Assembly: GCA_029721515.1 (NCBI GenBank) | Contig: CM056567.1 | Location: 9,139,507-9,203,506 of the forward strand | Direction of reading: 5' to 3' | DNA from: Synanceia verrucosa | Lineage: Eukaryota; Chordata; Actinopteri; Perciformes; Synanceiidae | Length of the DNA stretch: 64,000 nt | Part shown: piece after piece, positions 12,841 through 24,000 of the stretch | How positions within the stretch are numbered: position 1 is the stretch's first letter | Layout: each line of letters begins with the position of its first letter | Position numbers and translations under genes: made by a program | The notes under the pieces: model-generated | Databases searched by the model: none | Told to the model about the DNA's origin: nothing | What the model saw: the letters and a program-made list of their open reading frames with translations, nothing else

Positions 12841-12990
12841 AATGAGGAGTTGCAGGGAGGAGAGAAGAGGGAGACTGGGACGAGAGAAAAGTGTGATGGG
12901 CATAATAAAAAGTAGGAAATGTGAGGAAAGCAAAGGAAAGGATATGAAATAACAGGAAAGGAGAGGAGAGGGGAGGAGAGGGGAGCAAAG
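12841..12990 (+). repeat. Purine-rich tract
   Basis: About 150 bases with very few pyrimidines on the plus strand, ending in ggagaggggaggagaggg-type repeats. Long minus-strand open frames here are a by-product of the skewed composition. Confidence 0.8.
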
Positions 12991-13277
12991 TTGGCCCACC
13001 TCTGCATTGGCTTTGCCTTCAAAACACTGTACAAGGCAATCCTACATCAAAGCACCAGCATAAGCGACCACACACATACACACATGCATTATGCAAATGC
13101 ACATATGAATTTTGCATGTATACTTTATTTGCATTTCAAATATGATTACATTTGTATTTGAAACAGATTTAACAAAACACACACACATATAAGCCCAAAT
13201 CTGTTGCACTGCTGACATGTTGCACTCTCTGAATAAGAGCTGAGGCTGATCATCATTGCTGATCTCAATAGACAACT

Positions 13278-13302
13278 ACTCTCTCTCTCTCTCTCGCTCT
13301 CT
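13278..13302. repeat. (CT)n microsatellite
   Basis: CT dinucleotide run with one interruption, directly readable. Confidence 0.9.
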
Positions 13303-14149
13303 GTATGAACACCCATGTGAGATTTATGCAAATATGTTCTACATGTTGTAACCTAGTTCACTAAGTAACCTAGCAACACACAGTCAGCTGGTTAGTGTGT
13401 CCATCTCTCTGCCTGTGTGTGATTTGCATCTGTGGACACAGCTGCAGCCGGTATCATGTATGTGCAGCATTTGGAGGAGTCTGAAGGGAATTAGTCTACG
13501 AAGCGGTAAAACCATGAATTATAACTGGAGCGATCCTTTATACTGCGTGATGGTAGTGTGTGAGTCTTTTTTCTACTTTTTCCTGTGCTCTTAAGTAAGT
13601 CTTGGTTTGTCCTGTGATACACTGTCAGCCAGACACTGGGGCCAGAACTCAACATTTGTGTTTCTGTCAGTGAAGTTAATTCTTTCGCTTGGAAACAGCA
13701 TAGTTGACTGAACAACATCACTGCAAAGTTCACTTTGAAATTGCTTTTGATCATATTACATTATCCTTCAATGAACTGATTTTGTCCACACTGTCATGGA
13801 TAGATTTTTGGCAAAGTTGAGGCAAAGATTGGTGGAAAGAGAGAGAAAAGATAGAGACAGAAAATGCATCAATCATGCTTTGAAACTGAGAAGAGCAAGT
13901 CTTTCTGTCAGCAAAAGCTGAGCATGATCGGCACAGTTGAGAATAAAAGTTCATATTTGACCTTGAAAACAGCATGGAGCTCATTTTATGTTCAACCATG
14001 GTGGCTATTGCTGCTAATTAATTAGTTCTAAGAATATTATTTTATCACTACTGAAGAATACAAGTAAAACAACACAGACACAAACCTTTTCAGAGGTGTT
14101 GGCACATTAAAGCAACCAAACTTTACACAGTGGGAAACACTGAGCTGCT

Positions 14150-14154
<5 letters not shown>

Positions 14155-14182
<28 letters not shown>
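14155..14182. repeat. (GT)n microsatellite
   Basis: Perfect GT dinucleotide run, directly readable. Confidence 0.97.
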
Positions 14183-14185
<3 letters not shown>

Positions 14186-15531
14186 ATTTTCATCTGAGCT
14201 GCTGGTTTCTGCATCTACCTTTGATTTTCTGTCAGGAGAGTTTGTAACACAACACAACACGAGCGACTAGAGAGTAGAGAAAACTATGGAGAAGCGACAC
14301 ATCGGTAGAGTGGCAGAGGAAAGGAAAGGTGTCATGAAGTGACAAGTTGTGATGACACAGATGAAGGATAGAGGGAATAAGAAGAACAAAAGTGGAGCGA
14401 TATGAAGACAAAAGGGAGAAGTTGGAAGGATACACATAAAAGTACAGCTGTACCAATCAGAACATGAGCACCACAGTGTTTGTAGCTGTGTTTATGTTGA
14501 ATGACGAGCAGCCTCTTAAAAAGGTTAAGGCCTAATGCATAATGACTGACTCATTGCCTTTGATCTCTGTTTGCCCCCATCTAATGTCCTCTCGTGTTAA
14601 CCAAGATAGAGAGGGAAAATGCAAGGCAATTACAAGTGAGCAGCACTCTGCTACGTGCTCTTGGTATTTTCCTCATTAAGTCACAGTCAGAAGCCTTCTG
14701 AGGCTGTAAACATACAGCTTTATGCTAAAAGTGTTTCTTCATCATGTTAATTTAATAAAGGGGATGAATGTTTGCCATTGAGAGACCATTTTAAAGACAA
14801 GAATAAACTCTGATATGAGCAGTTTGATTTCGTTGTATGAGTGCAGAGATAATAATAAGATAATTCATAAAATTCAATAAATTTGTCACTTGAGGAAATT
14901 TACTACCCAAAGTCACTTTTAGATTGCCTCTTTTTATTTGTAGCCTTGGTCAAATATGATTACCTTACTCTGCAGCTTTCTAATAATCTACTTGTTTTGA
15001 AATGGAGTACCAATTTACATGGATCATTTCGACTAATAAAAGCATAGTGGAGTCCTGCAGATTAAGAAGATTAAGATTTAAATTTTACCCCGCACAAATG
15101 CTGAAAACCTACATTTTTATTGGATACACCGGTTTGTGGGAGGAGGGAGGGGTCAGTGGAGTGTGCTATACATCCTATTTTCTCTGTATTGTTTTATAAT
15201 CTTTTTGAACTTTTTTAATGTGGCCTTATATCCAATGTTTTTGTACACAGCAAATACTATACAGTAAGTAGGATTGTGTCACAAACTGACACAAAAGCTG
15301 CAGCAAAGAAGGGAAACCAAGAGCAACTTTCAAAGTAGTAAGTTATGACACAGCCATAAATAACAAATGAAATGTGGAAGTCAGTAATCAATCCAACAAT
15401 AAAATAAAACAGCCATGGAAGACCATGAGTGGAACCAGCTCATGAAGTCGATGACAACACTACGTCACTACTGCTAGCTACAGTGGCTAAGCTGTGTCGA
15501 TTTTAATGAACGAATCATTTTTAATTGGCTA

Positions 15532-15560
15532 ATCCATCCATCAATTTTCTGCCGCTTGTC
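15532..15560. repeat. Short fragment of a common fish repeat
   Basis: atccatccatcaattttctg followed by ccgcttgtc matches the signature of a highly repeated teleost sequence (CCATCCATTTTCT.CCGCTTATC type). Only the first 30 bases or so are kept. Confidence 0.5.
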
Positions 15561-16499
15561 ATGGTTCATGTCTTGTTAATTTGATTGATTATATTGTAGG
15601 AATTATTGTCATGCGCAGCTGGGAAGAATTGACAAAAATGTGACATAATGATAAATAATTTTAGACCATGTTATTCTTGCTGGTTTTCCATCATGCATGT
15701 GAAACTGATATTGAATTCTGCATTATGTGTATGTGAAATGTATTATATTTAACTTGGTGGATGTGTTTCAAATGAATTGAATGAATCAAGTGATTTCAAA
15801 AACTGTCTGTCTAATTGTTGGTCAGACAGCTGTGTCTGTGAGCATAGAGGAGGAGTGAGAGAATTTGGAGATATGGGAGGAGGATGTGCGGGAGAACATG
15901 GACGAGAGATAGGAAAACAGGGCAAAAGGAGGAGGAGGGATAGAGGAATTACCCCCTAGGCACTCTTCAATTTTGCCTTATGATGGGAGCATATTTCCCT
16001 TGTGTTGTGGCCATCATCTCTCGCTCACACACAGTCTCACACTCTCCTACTTCAACATTTCATCTCTCTGTCTTCCTGTCTGCATTTCTGCTACACTTCC
16101 ATCACCTATTAACCTATTCATGTTTATTGTGCATGTGAATTCACATGTGAGTTTGCAGGCGCAGCATATCCATCTGCACCACCATTTTTTGTGTATTAAC
16201 TCTTGCCGATTCCCACCCGAAAGTGTGCAGCTGCAATAAATGAAAGCATCTACCAATCAGCAGGTGCCTTGCATTTTTTTAAAAACGTTATCTTCTTTCC
16301 ATCCTTTTTTTTCCAATTGTTCCACATTAGCCTCATTCTCTGTACACAGAGCTGATGAGCCGCCTGGCCTGGCGCTGCCGTCATATTTTATGGTTCCTCT
16401 TCCACGGGTCACCCTTGAAATATTCCATCTCTCCCATCATCCTTGATTCTTTCTGGATCACAATGGGTTAGCTACGGTAGTCATCCGGCTGCCAGAGTA

Positions 16500-16546
<47 letters not shown>
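16500..16546. repeat. (TG)n microsatellite
   Basis: TG dinucleotide run of about 47 bases, directly readable. Confidence 0.97.
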
Positions 16547-16549
<3 letters not shown>

Positions 16550-17167
16550 ATATGAAAGAGGCAGTGGAAAAATGAAAATAGATAATTTATGGCTAAAAGC
16601 TGAGAAGAGCAAATCAGTCCTCCTGCCAGTTACCCAGCATGCATGTCTCTCTGGCAGGCAAAGAAGGAAGTGCAGGCCAACATACAACTGAGCCAATCCT
16701 CAATTATTTCCCTTCCTGGTTTTGTGTTTTACTATTGTCTGTCCTGCTCTCCATTATGGGTGTGCGCAGCCATAATAGCATCTTTGAAGTCTACTGTACG
16801 GCCACATATGGACAGATTCCAGACTAAAACTTCCCATTGTTTGACTACTGTTCTATAAAGGCTCTGTGTAGTTCTACCCCTCATATTCTCAAATGAGGCG
16901 ACGTATCTGGCCCTGACCATGGTGTAGCTCCATTCATTGTATCTACTGTCAAACAAAGCCAGTTTTCACGAGCACAATACCCACAGCCTTGCAGCATGAG
17001 CCCATTTCAGTAAAAGCAGAGACTGTGGCTGCCTTGTCCAAACAATTGTCTGCTATATTGTCTCCCACTCTGGTGGCAAAATAAACTCTTATTTAAAGTA
17101 AGAATTTGTAGCATTGTACATATGGTAAAAGAAATGGAGTTTATGTTGCTGGATTATTTTTAGGCTG

Positions 17168-17560
17168 TGGCACGCTAATTAACTCCGCCAAGGAGGTTAT
17201 GTTTTCACCAGAGTTTGTTTGTTAGTTTGCTGGTTTGCAAAATAACTCAAAAAGTTATGGACAGATTTTGCGGAAATTTTCAGGATTGGACAGAAGTGGC
17301 CTAAGTTAAAACTGATTCATTTTTGGTGGTGATCGGATCTGATTAAAGGTCATCAAGGTCAAATGAAAGGTCACACCATAGTAATGTATGGGAGATTTTG
17401 CATATTTCTGAACACTCCAGGGTGTACAATTTTCAGCCAGTTGTCACCTAATTTGGTGTATAAAGTAATATAGGAATCCAGAAGTCACTGATTCAGTTTG
17501 GTCAAGATCAGTAAAAGGTCAAGGTCACCAAGGTCAACTATGTAATTTTAACCATAACTT
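17168..17560 (+). repeat. Dispersed repeat of the CTCCGCCAAGGAGGTTATG type
   Basis: The stretch starts actccgccaaggaggttatg and continues with aaaataactcaaaaagttat, then repeated aaggtca blocks. I recognise this as a widely dispersed vertebrate, especially fish, repeat whose copies begin this way. No open frame of note is present. The class (DNA transposon or other) is not clear to me. Confidence 0.55.
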
Positions 17561-17869
17561 CAGGAGCTGGAGCAATGCAACTGGTCTCAAAATAACTGGA
17601 AAAGAATTCTCAAATTGTATTTGCAATGTTTTACTGGTATTTTGGTCTTTTTTAAAATTTAAATTAAAATGTGACAAAATATGAAGTAGAGAAAAAATAC
17701 ATAAAAAGTATTAATGTGAATACAGTGTTAATGTCGGTTTCAAGGTGCCTCAAAATCAACACATTCACTTTTAGGCGTTGTGGGCTTGCAGGAGTACACA
17801 CTCTCTCAGAATGCTGCCTTGGCAATCTGCGCTTTCTGAGTGCTTTTCTAGTTACTCTGAGTCAATGTT

Positions 17870-18040
17870 GGTTACCACGGTGAGGACAAGACTACAGGAG
17901 GTTAGACACTGTTGTGAAGCTTGTTGGTGGATTTTGTTACCTTACGTCAGGCTAGCTGTTTCCCCCTGTTTACAGTCTTTAACCTAAGCTAAGCTAACCA
18001 GCAGCTTCATATCTACCGTACAGGCATGAGATCATCTGAC
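17870..18040 (-). repeat. Dispersed teleost repeat, reverse copy
   Basis: The stretch caggctagctgtttccccct, then taagctaagctaaccagcag and cttcatatctaccgtacagg, is the reverse complement of the repeat family seen at 562-960. The family is common in percomorph genomes in my experience. No coding potential. Confidence 0.6.
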
Positions 18041-18721
18041 CAGTCATGTCCAGTCATATCAATGTGTTTCTGTCCAAGAAACTTCATGAAAATGTGAAAT
18101 ACATTATAATTTCTGGTGTTTCTCTGTTGAATTTACAGTATCTCAGTGATGTGAAACACCCTCTGACCCACAATTTACAGAGAGCACGGAGACTCAGCTG
18201 TTAGCAAAGTGGGTCAGAGCAGCTGGCATGATTGCATGAATATTTAAAATCAAGCAGCTCCAGACTGAAGCCTCTGTAACAATCATGCTGATGCCAAGCA
18301 GTGTTAAACAATGACAGCATGTTGTACAGCTCCAGCTCCCCACTGAGCCGCCACAGAATATTTCTGTATGCAGAGAGGAGGGGGAAATTGTCCAAGGATA
18401 AATGGAAATGTAGAGAGAAAACAAAAAAGATGTGGTGTGTGAAAGGGAAGAAAGTAAGTAGGGTCAAATCTAGTAGTGGATTCCCCTAAAAAGCCCTTAC
18501 ACAAGACCACATAAAGCACCTGTTATTTGTTGTATGAAGTATGTGTGTATATAATACCATGTTATCTCAGTTTTCTAACAAGAAAGGAAGAAAAGAGAAC
18601 AACGATGGATGACAGATAGATTAGTGGAGGCCAAGAGATGAAGGATGGAAACAAACTTTGTAATTAATTCATAATTAAAAACATAGAGAAGTGCTGACAG
18701 GCAAAGCCAGACGGACTGACA

Positions 18722-18890
18722 AGTTAAAAAAAAAGAAAGAAAAAAGAAAAGAGGAGAGCGTAGGGAGGGAGAGAGAGAGAGACGTGACTGGAGGATGGAT
18801 AGAAGTAGGTCAGGAGGAGAGACTGAGAGGAGAGGAGGATATGTGGAGAGAAGGATAGAGGGAAAGAAATAAAGGAAAAAGACAGCCAAC
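18722..18890 (+). repeat. Purine-rich tract
   Basis: About 170 bases almost purely A and G on the plus strand, with gagagagaga and ggaggat units. Opposite-strand open frames of 93-114 codons here are Ser/Leu/Phe-rich artefacts of this composition. Confidence 0.8.
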
Positions 18891-21034
18891 GTTTGGCTGC
18901 GTCTTTTCTGTCTCTCCATCTTTTCAGTTGTCTGGTTTTAATGTGTGTGAGTGTGTCGCTGTGATTGACAGCCAGCAGCCCGATCCACAAGCCAAAGACT
19001 TTCATAATAAACAGAACAACATGGTTTAATTTACTCCTCCAGGCAGAGCGGCACTGCTCACTTCACTGTCTATTCAGAAACAGAGGCACACACATGCAAG
19101 TATGACATATTGCAAAAAAAAAATGCCATCTCCCCAAATCATTTCAGATATATTAGGCTTCATATTATTTTTTTGTCTTTATTTCTAAGAATATTAAGGA
19201 CAAACTGTTTTTCCTCACTGTCTATGCAAAAGAATAGAAACATTTATTGAGAATAGTTTTCAGAAGATACTAAAAATATTTTACAAGGTTCACTTCTAAC
19301 TAAAGTGTGTCCTGTATAGCTTATACCAAGAGACCCCGTCCACTCAGGTGCCATACCTGTCAGAAATGTGTCCACGGTGAGATGCTGAGTTGGAGAGACC
19401 CGTCGTCACGGCTACACCAATGACATGGCTGGGATGTGGGCAAGCTTCCTGGGTGGCATCTCTCATTCAGCCAATCAAGGCAAACAGGCCACGCTCTATT
19501 TAATGATTATCCCAGCATCTGTCCCCCATCTCTCATCTCTGTGTAAAAGCCGAAAAACAAATAGACTCGCAGGAGCTCAGCTTGCCCCATCCAGCCGAGT
19601 GGCTCCATTCCTAGCTTTCATCGAGTAATTTCATCTTAGTTTAATCAAATCGTGAAATTATGGGAAATGCATGTGTGTGATAAACAAGCTGTGTGCCCTT
19701 GATTCACTACAGTTAGTGGATAACATGATTATAAAGGATGAGATTACAATTAATGTCAGTCCAATAAAATACCAGATTTGGAATGCAATTGTTATCCATG
19801 TGCTGAAAAGAAAGGTGTTACAAAGGCTGAGGTTTACATGCTGTTTACTTTTACCTACAACAATCAGAGTGTGTGGGTGATAAGTTTTACAATGTGCCAC
19901 AGAGTTACTGCAGCTTGGTAAGATGTATTGATTTCATTTCCTGCATTTGCTCTCTGGACAAGGATATCCCACTCTCTTCTGCACCTTTATCCTTTGAGGC
20001 AACAGCAGGTTTGGTTTCAGCCTGGTCACCTGGATACTGTGAGTTGTGTTATTGTTCAGCTGGTATACTCAACATTGTGCATTTGCTCAGTAATTGATAG
20101 CACTGAGACTTGGCTGCTTGCTGCTGCTCTCTATCTCCCCTGCATTAGGATGCAGGTGATCGATAAACTCACTGATTTTGTCAGCTGTAAATCATGTGAA
20201 TGCAAGACTCCCTATGGGCACAGGTGGAGGAAAAAGACATGGACAACAAGGAGCGACAAGCTGATGAATTTAACAATGAATAGGAAAGAGGAGTGAGAGT
20301 TGCTAAATGGGAGCGGGAGGCAGAAACTGAAGAGCCACTGAGAAAAAAAGAATAGCTAATATTCTTGATTTATCAGCCCAGCACCCTTTGAGATGAACGA
20401 GGAGAAGAAAGCTGTCTGTGGACCCTTATTGCCGCCTGCGGGATGAATGCTCACTATTGCACTGTTTGTCTTTGGTTTGGTAAAAAATGAAGTGCAACAT
20501 CAATAAAAATGTTAATCAGAATACAAAAAAAATCATTGTGTTCACTTTCAATTTAACATACCACTTGATAGAGGAGAGAAACAATCTCGACATCAATCCA
20601 CAAAGTCCATTTCTTTTTGTTGTGATTCATTTGTAAGTCATACCATGAATTACACTCCTCTGCACCTATCACCTTTGTGTTTGACACAGACATATACACT
20701 GCAAGAGTTATTTAGCAGTACGCACTTAGAAGCTTCTTTTTAAGGGATTATACCACTTTTATAGCCGTATATTCCCATGTGTACATGATTTAGAAAGCCT
20801 GAAATCTCAGCAGCTATTTAGGTAACAGAGGAGTTCAGCGTTGATCAGCAACAGCTACTCATCACCTCCCAGTTGTTCTGTGTAATGATACAGCAAAATA
20901 TTACTGATTGCAAGACTGAACTCTTGATTCAATTATTTGATAAGATTCCCATTTTTGTTCATAAATATTTTATGTGCTCTCTCCTGTCTCCACTGGATAC
21001 GAGACCAAAATTGTTACTTTTTTTGTGCCTCCAG

Positions 21035-24000
21035 GTGAGCCCGGTGCAGCCCTGTCACGCCCACAGCGCCCCCTTTCGGCCCGGACGGCCCACCACGCCC
21101 CGGCGCCCGTGAAAGGGTACCATGTCAGCCGTAGCATGTCCCAGCATTCCTCTGGTGGTGGCGGAGGAGGCCCCTGCCACTGCGCACCTGAGGACTGTGA
21201 CGGCAGAGACTACTACCAGGGTCACAGCGATGGCCACTATTACCCTCCAGGAGGTCCAGCTGAAGCCCTGGCGCTGGAGAGGCACCATTCCCACTCCCAT
21301 TCCCATAGCCACTCTGGAGGGGGAACCTTCCCCCGTTCGCACCTCAGCCAGCACCCGTCTCTCCATTCATTTGACTCTTGTGAAGAGTGCCTGTCCTCAG
21401 GTCATGGAGGAAAGATGCATCGCATTCCCCCCAATCTGATGGACCAGTTTGAGAAGCAGGTGCCCTTTCATCCTGATGGCTTCCACACACTGCAGTACCA
21501 GCGCACTGCTAGTGGGGGTGTAGAGCCACGCAGCGAGAGTCCCTCACGTATTCGCCACCTGGTCAACTCTGTACAGCGCCTCTTTGCCAAGTCCCATTCC
21601 CTGGAGGCACCCACCAAACGGGAGTACAATGGCACAAGAGGAGGCGGGGACTACCGTGGTGAAAGAGGAGGAGGCCACAGGAGTGGAGGGGAGGATGGCG
21701 GAGGCCACTATTCGGGACATCAGCCTCGATCGACCAGGAGGAGCAAGTCTCGAGAGCGCAGCAAGAGTGGAGACTCGCGGCATGAGTCTGGCAGACGCCA
21801 CCGCAGCAGGACAGCAGGCTGGTGGAGCTCTGATGACAACCTGGACAGTGACAGTAGCTTCCTGGTTAGTGGAGGCAGACGGGGGTATCCTAGTGGACAC
21901 GAGAGCTTGGATGCAGCCATCCAGGAGCTCACCATGAAGAGGCCCAAGGAGCGTGGTGGTGGTGGGCCAGGCCCTGGGGACTGCATGGCCTGTACTACAA
22001 TGGCTCTGGCTGGGGGTGAAGGAGGGGGACACCATGGGCACCATGGGCACCACGGTCACTCCTTAAAAAGGAGCACCTGGTCAGCCATGACAGTGAGTCA
22101 GGCCAGAGAGGTGTACCCTTCCACCAGAGGAGGAGGCTACGAGAAAGCCCTGGTGCCCTTGGAGAGTAAGCTGAAGGAAAGGACCTTCCACTACCTGCAG
22201 GTGTGTGTATGCTTGCATGTCAGCCACTGATTATGTGTGTGGGGGAACATCATTTGTGGGCGACTTCATTTGCAGCTTATCCATCTCATGATGTGCATGT
22301 TACTCTTTTCAGTAAAAGAGTAGATTTGTTTACAACGTCTGTGAAGTTGTTTCATGACAATCGAGGCAGTAGTTTTTCCATAATCATGGCAGAGATTGTC
22401 ATGTAAAACAGTGATGTTTAATTTATCATCCCAAATCATCATAAAATTTGGACTTTTACTTCAGGCTCCAAATTAATCTATTTGATTGTTTTTCTGCATA
22501 TCCATGATTACAATACTAAAAGGAGGCATTAGCAGATAATGAACAATTTCCCTAAATGGAAAGAAATATATATAGGTTAATAATGGGGCTTGTGTGTAAT
22601 TGGCCGCTAAGAGGCAACATAGGACTGTTTGCTTGTTTTTATGTTCCATCAACAGCCTTTTTCCTCTATCTGTTGCTGTAAAACCCTTCTCACGTAGACT
22701 AAAAAACAATTTGCAAAAAAAGAAAAAATCCCCTTGCCCTCTCTGTTATTTTATGAATTCCATATAATGAAAAGCTAATGGATGTTATACAGTGTACCTT
22801 AAGTCAGGTAAAAGAGCATAAACTTTCACATACCTACGCAAACCTCCAGCTGTGCTGAGGCTGAGTTGCCATGTAGGCAGTGTTTCTACGGAAACAGCAG
22901 GTAGCCACAGGAGTCCCTGGTGTTTTTCCAACTCTCATCCTTAAGACACAGCTGAGGTCTGCTGATAGAAGAGAAGGGGAGAGCAGGGTTGTGTGTGTGT
23001 TAGTGTTTTCAAAGGACAAACCTCACAGAATTTGCCTCTGTGCCTTAGGATGCCATCAAATTCACACCTTGGGACACAAAATGAGCTTCCCCAATGCAGC
23101 CTTTGTCATATCTCCAGGCGTCAGTTGTAGTTTCGTTAGAAGGGGGGGCAGTTTGTGTGTGGAGTGAAATTTGTGCTGCCCTTAGATGTGCTGGAGTCAG
23201 CCAGATTGATCCATGGGGCTTCAGAGCAGACCGTTTCCTGGAGCTGCAGATAGAGCTGTTCAGGTCTAGTCCATTGGAATTAGACCTCAGCAGCACGTGC
23301 AGGTCTCATGTTGAAGAAACAGCTTCAAACTGAAGCCTTGTTCTCTGGAAGCACAACGGACAGTTTTCTGCAAGACAAGTACAGACAGAGTACAGTATGT
23401 GAAGACTAAAAATAATGCATCCAACAACTGATTTGAAAGTGTCTTTAAATATGTTGGTACTATCAATGGATCATGTCTACATGTGGAATATGGAATGGGT
23501 CACTCATGGTGATGAAACCACAGACTATAATAACCCAACTCTGCTCTTCCTCTCAACTCTGCATCATAGCATCTTTCAGTGCGCTTTGGAACACTGACCT
23601 GTACAGTACACACAATCCAAGAAATGCACAAAAGCAAGAAGCTTGAAGTGAAAATTCAAGCCTAAAAAAGAAAGTGAATTGTCACAAGTCTGTATGACTG
23701 TGGTCAGAGTCAAAGGGACATGTGCAGGTTTCCTCCCATGGTGTCATCGCCAATCACAACGTGCAACATCAGATCCCAGCGCTCCCTATTCCCTAAGTCT
23801 CTCCCTTCCCCTCGGCCTGTCTCAGATAGATAAGGAATGATAAAAAAAAAAACTGAATATGGAGCGATAGTGAAATGAAGAAAGCAAGGGAGAGAGAGAG
23901 ACAAAGATAGAGGGGGGAAAGAGCAAGGCAGAGGGATGCAAAGATAGCAAAGCAAGCTGTGGGATAGAAAAGAGATAAAGGAGGTGATGGTAGCCAAGGG

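Larger units (their letters stand above)
4791..20990. other. Long gene-free region upstream of dlgap3
   Basis: I find no exon that can be tied to a known protein in these 16 kb. Non-coding 5' exons of dlgap3 could lie here but cannot be recognised without transcripts. The region holds microsatellites, purine tracts and repeat fragments listed separately, and a few GC-balanced, motif-dense stretches (about 9280-9720, 14500-14760 and 19400-19660) that may be conserved non-coding elements. Confidence 0.5.

Noticed and set aside
18575..19005. Minus-strand open frames of 93-114 codons
   Set aside because: They are complementary to a purine tract and have biased composition with no known motif.
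21544..22059. 171-codon minus-strand open frame
   Set aside because: It is antisense to dlgap3 exon 1; GC-rich coding sequence often leaves the opposite strand open.
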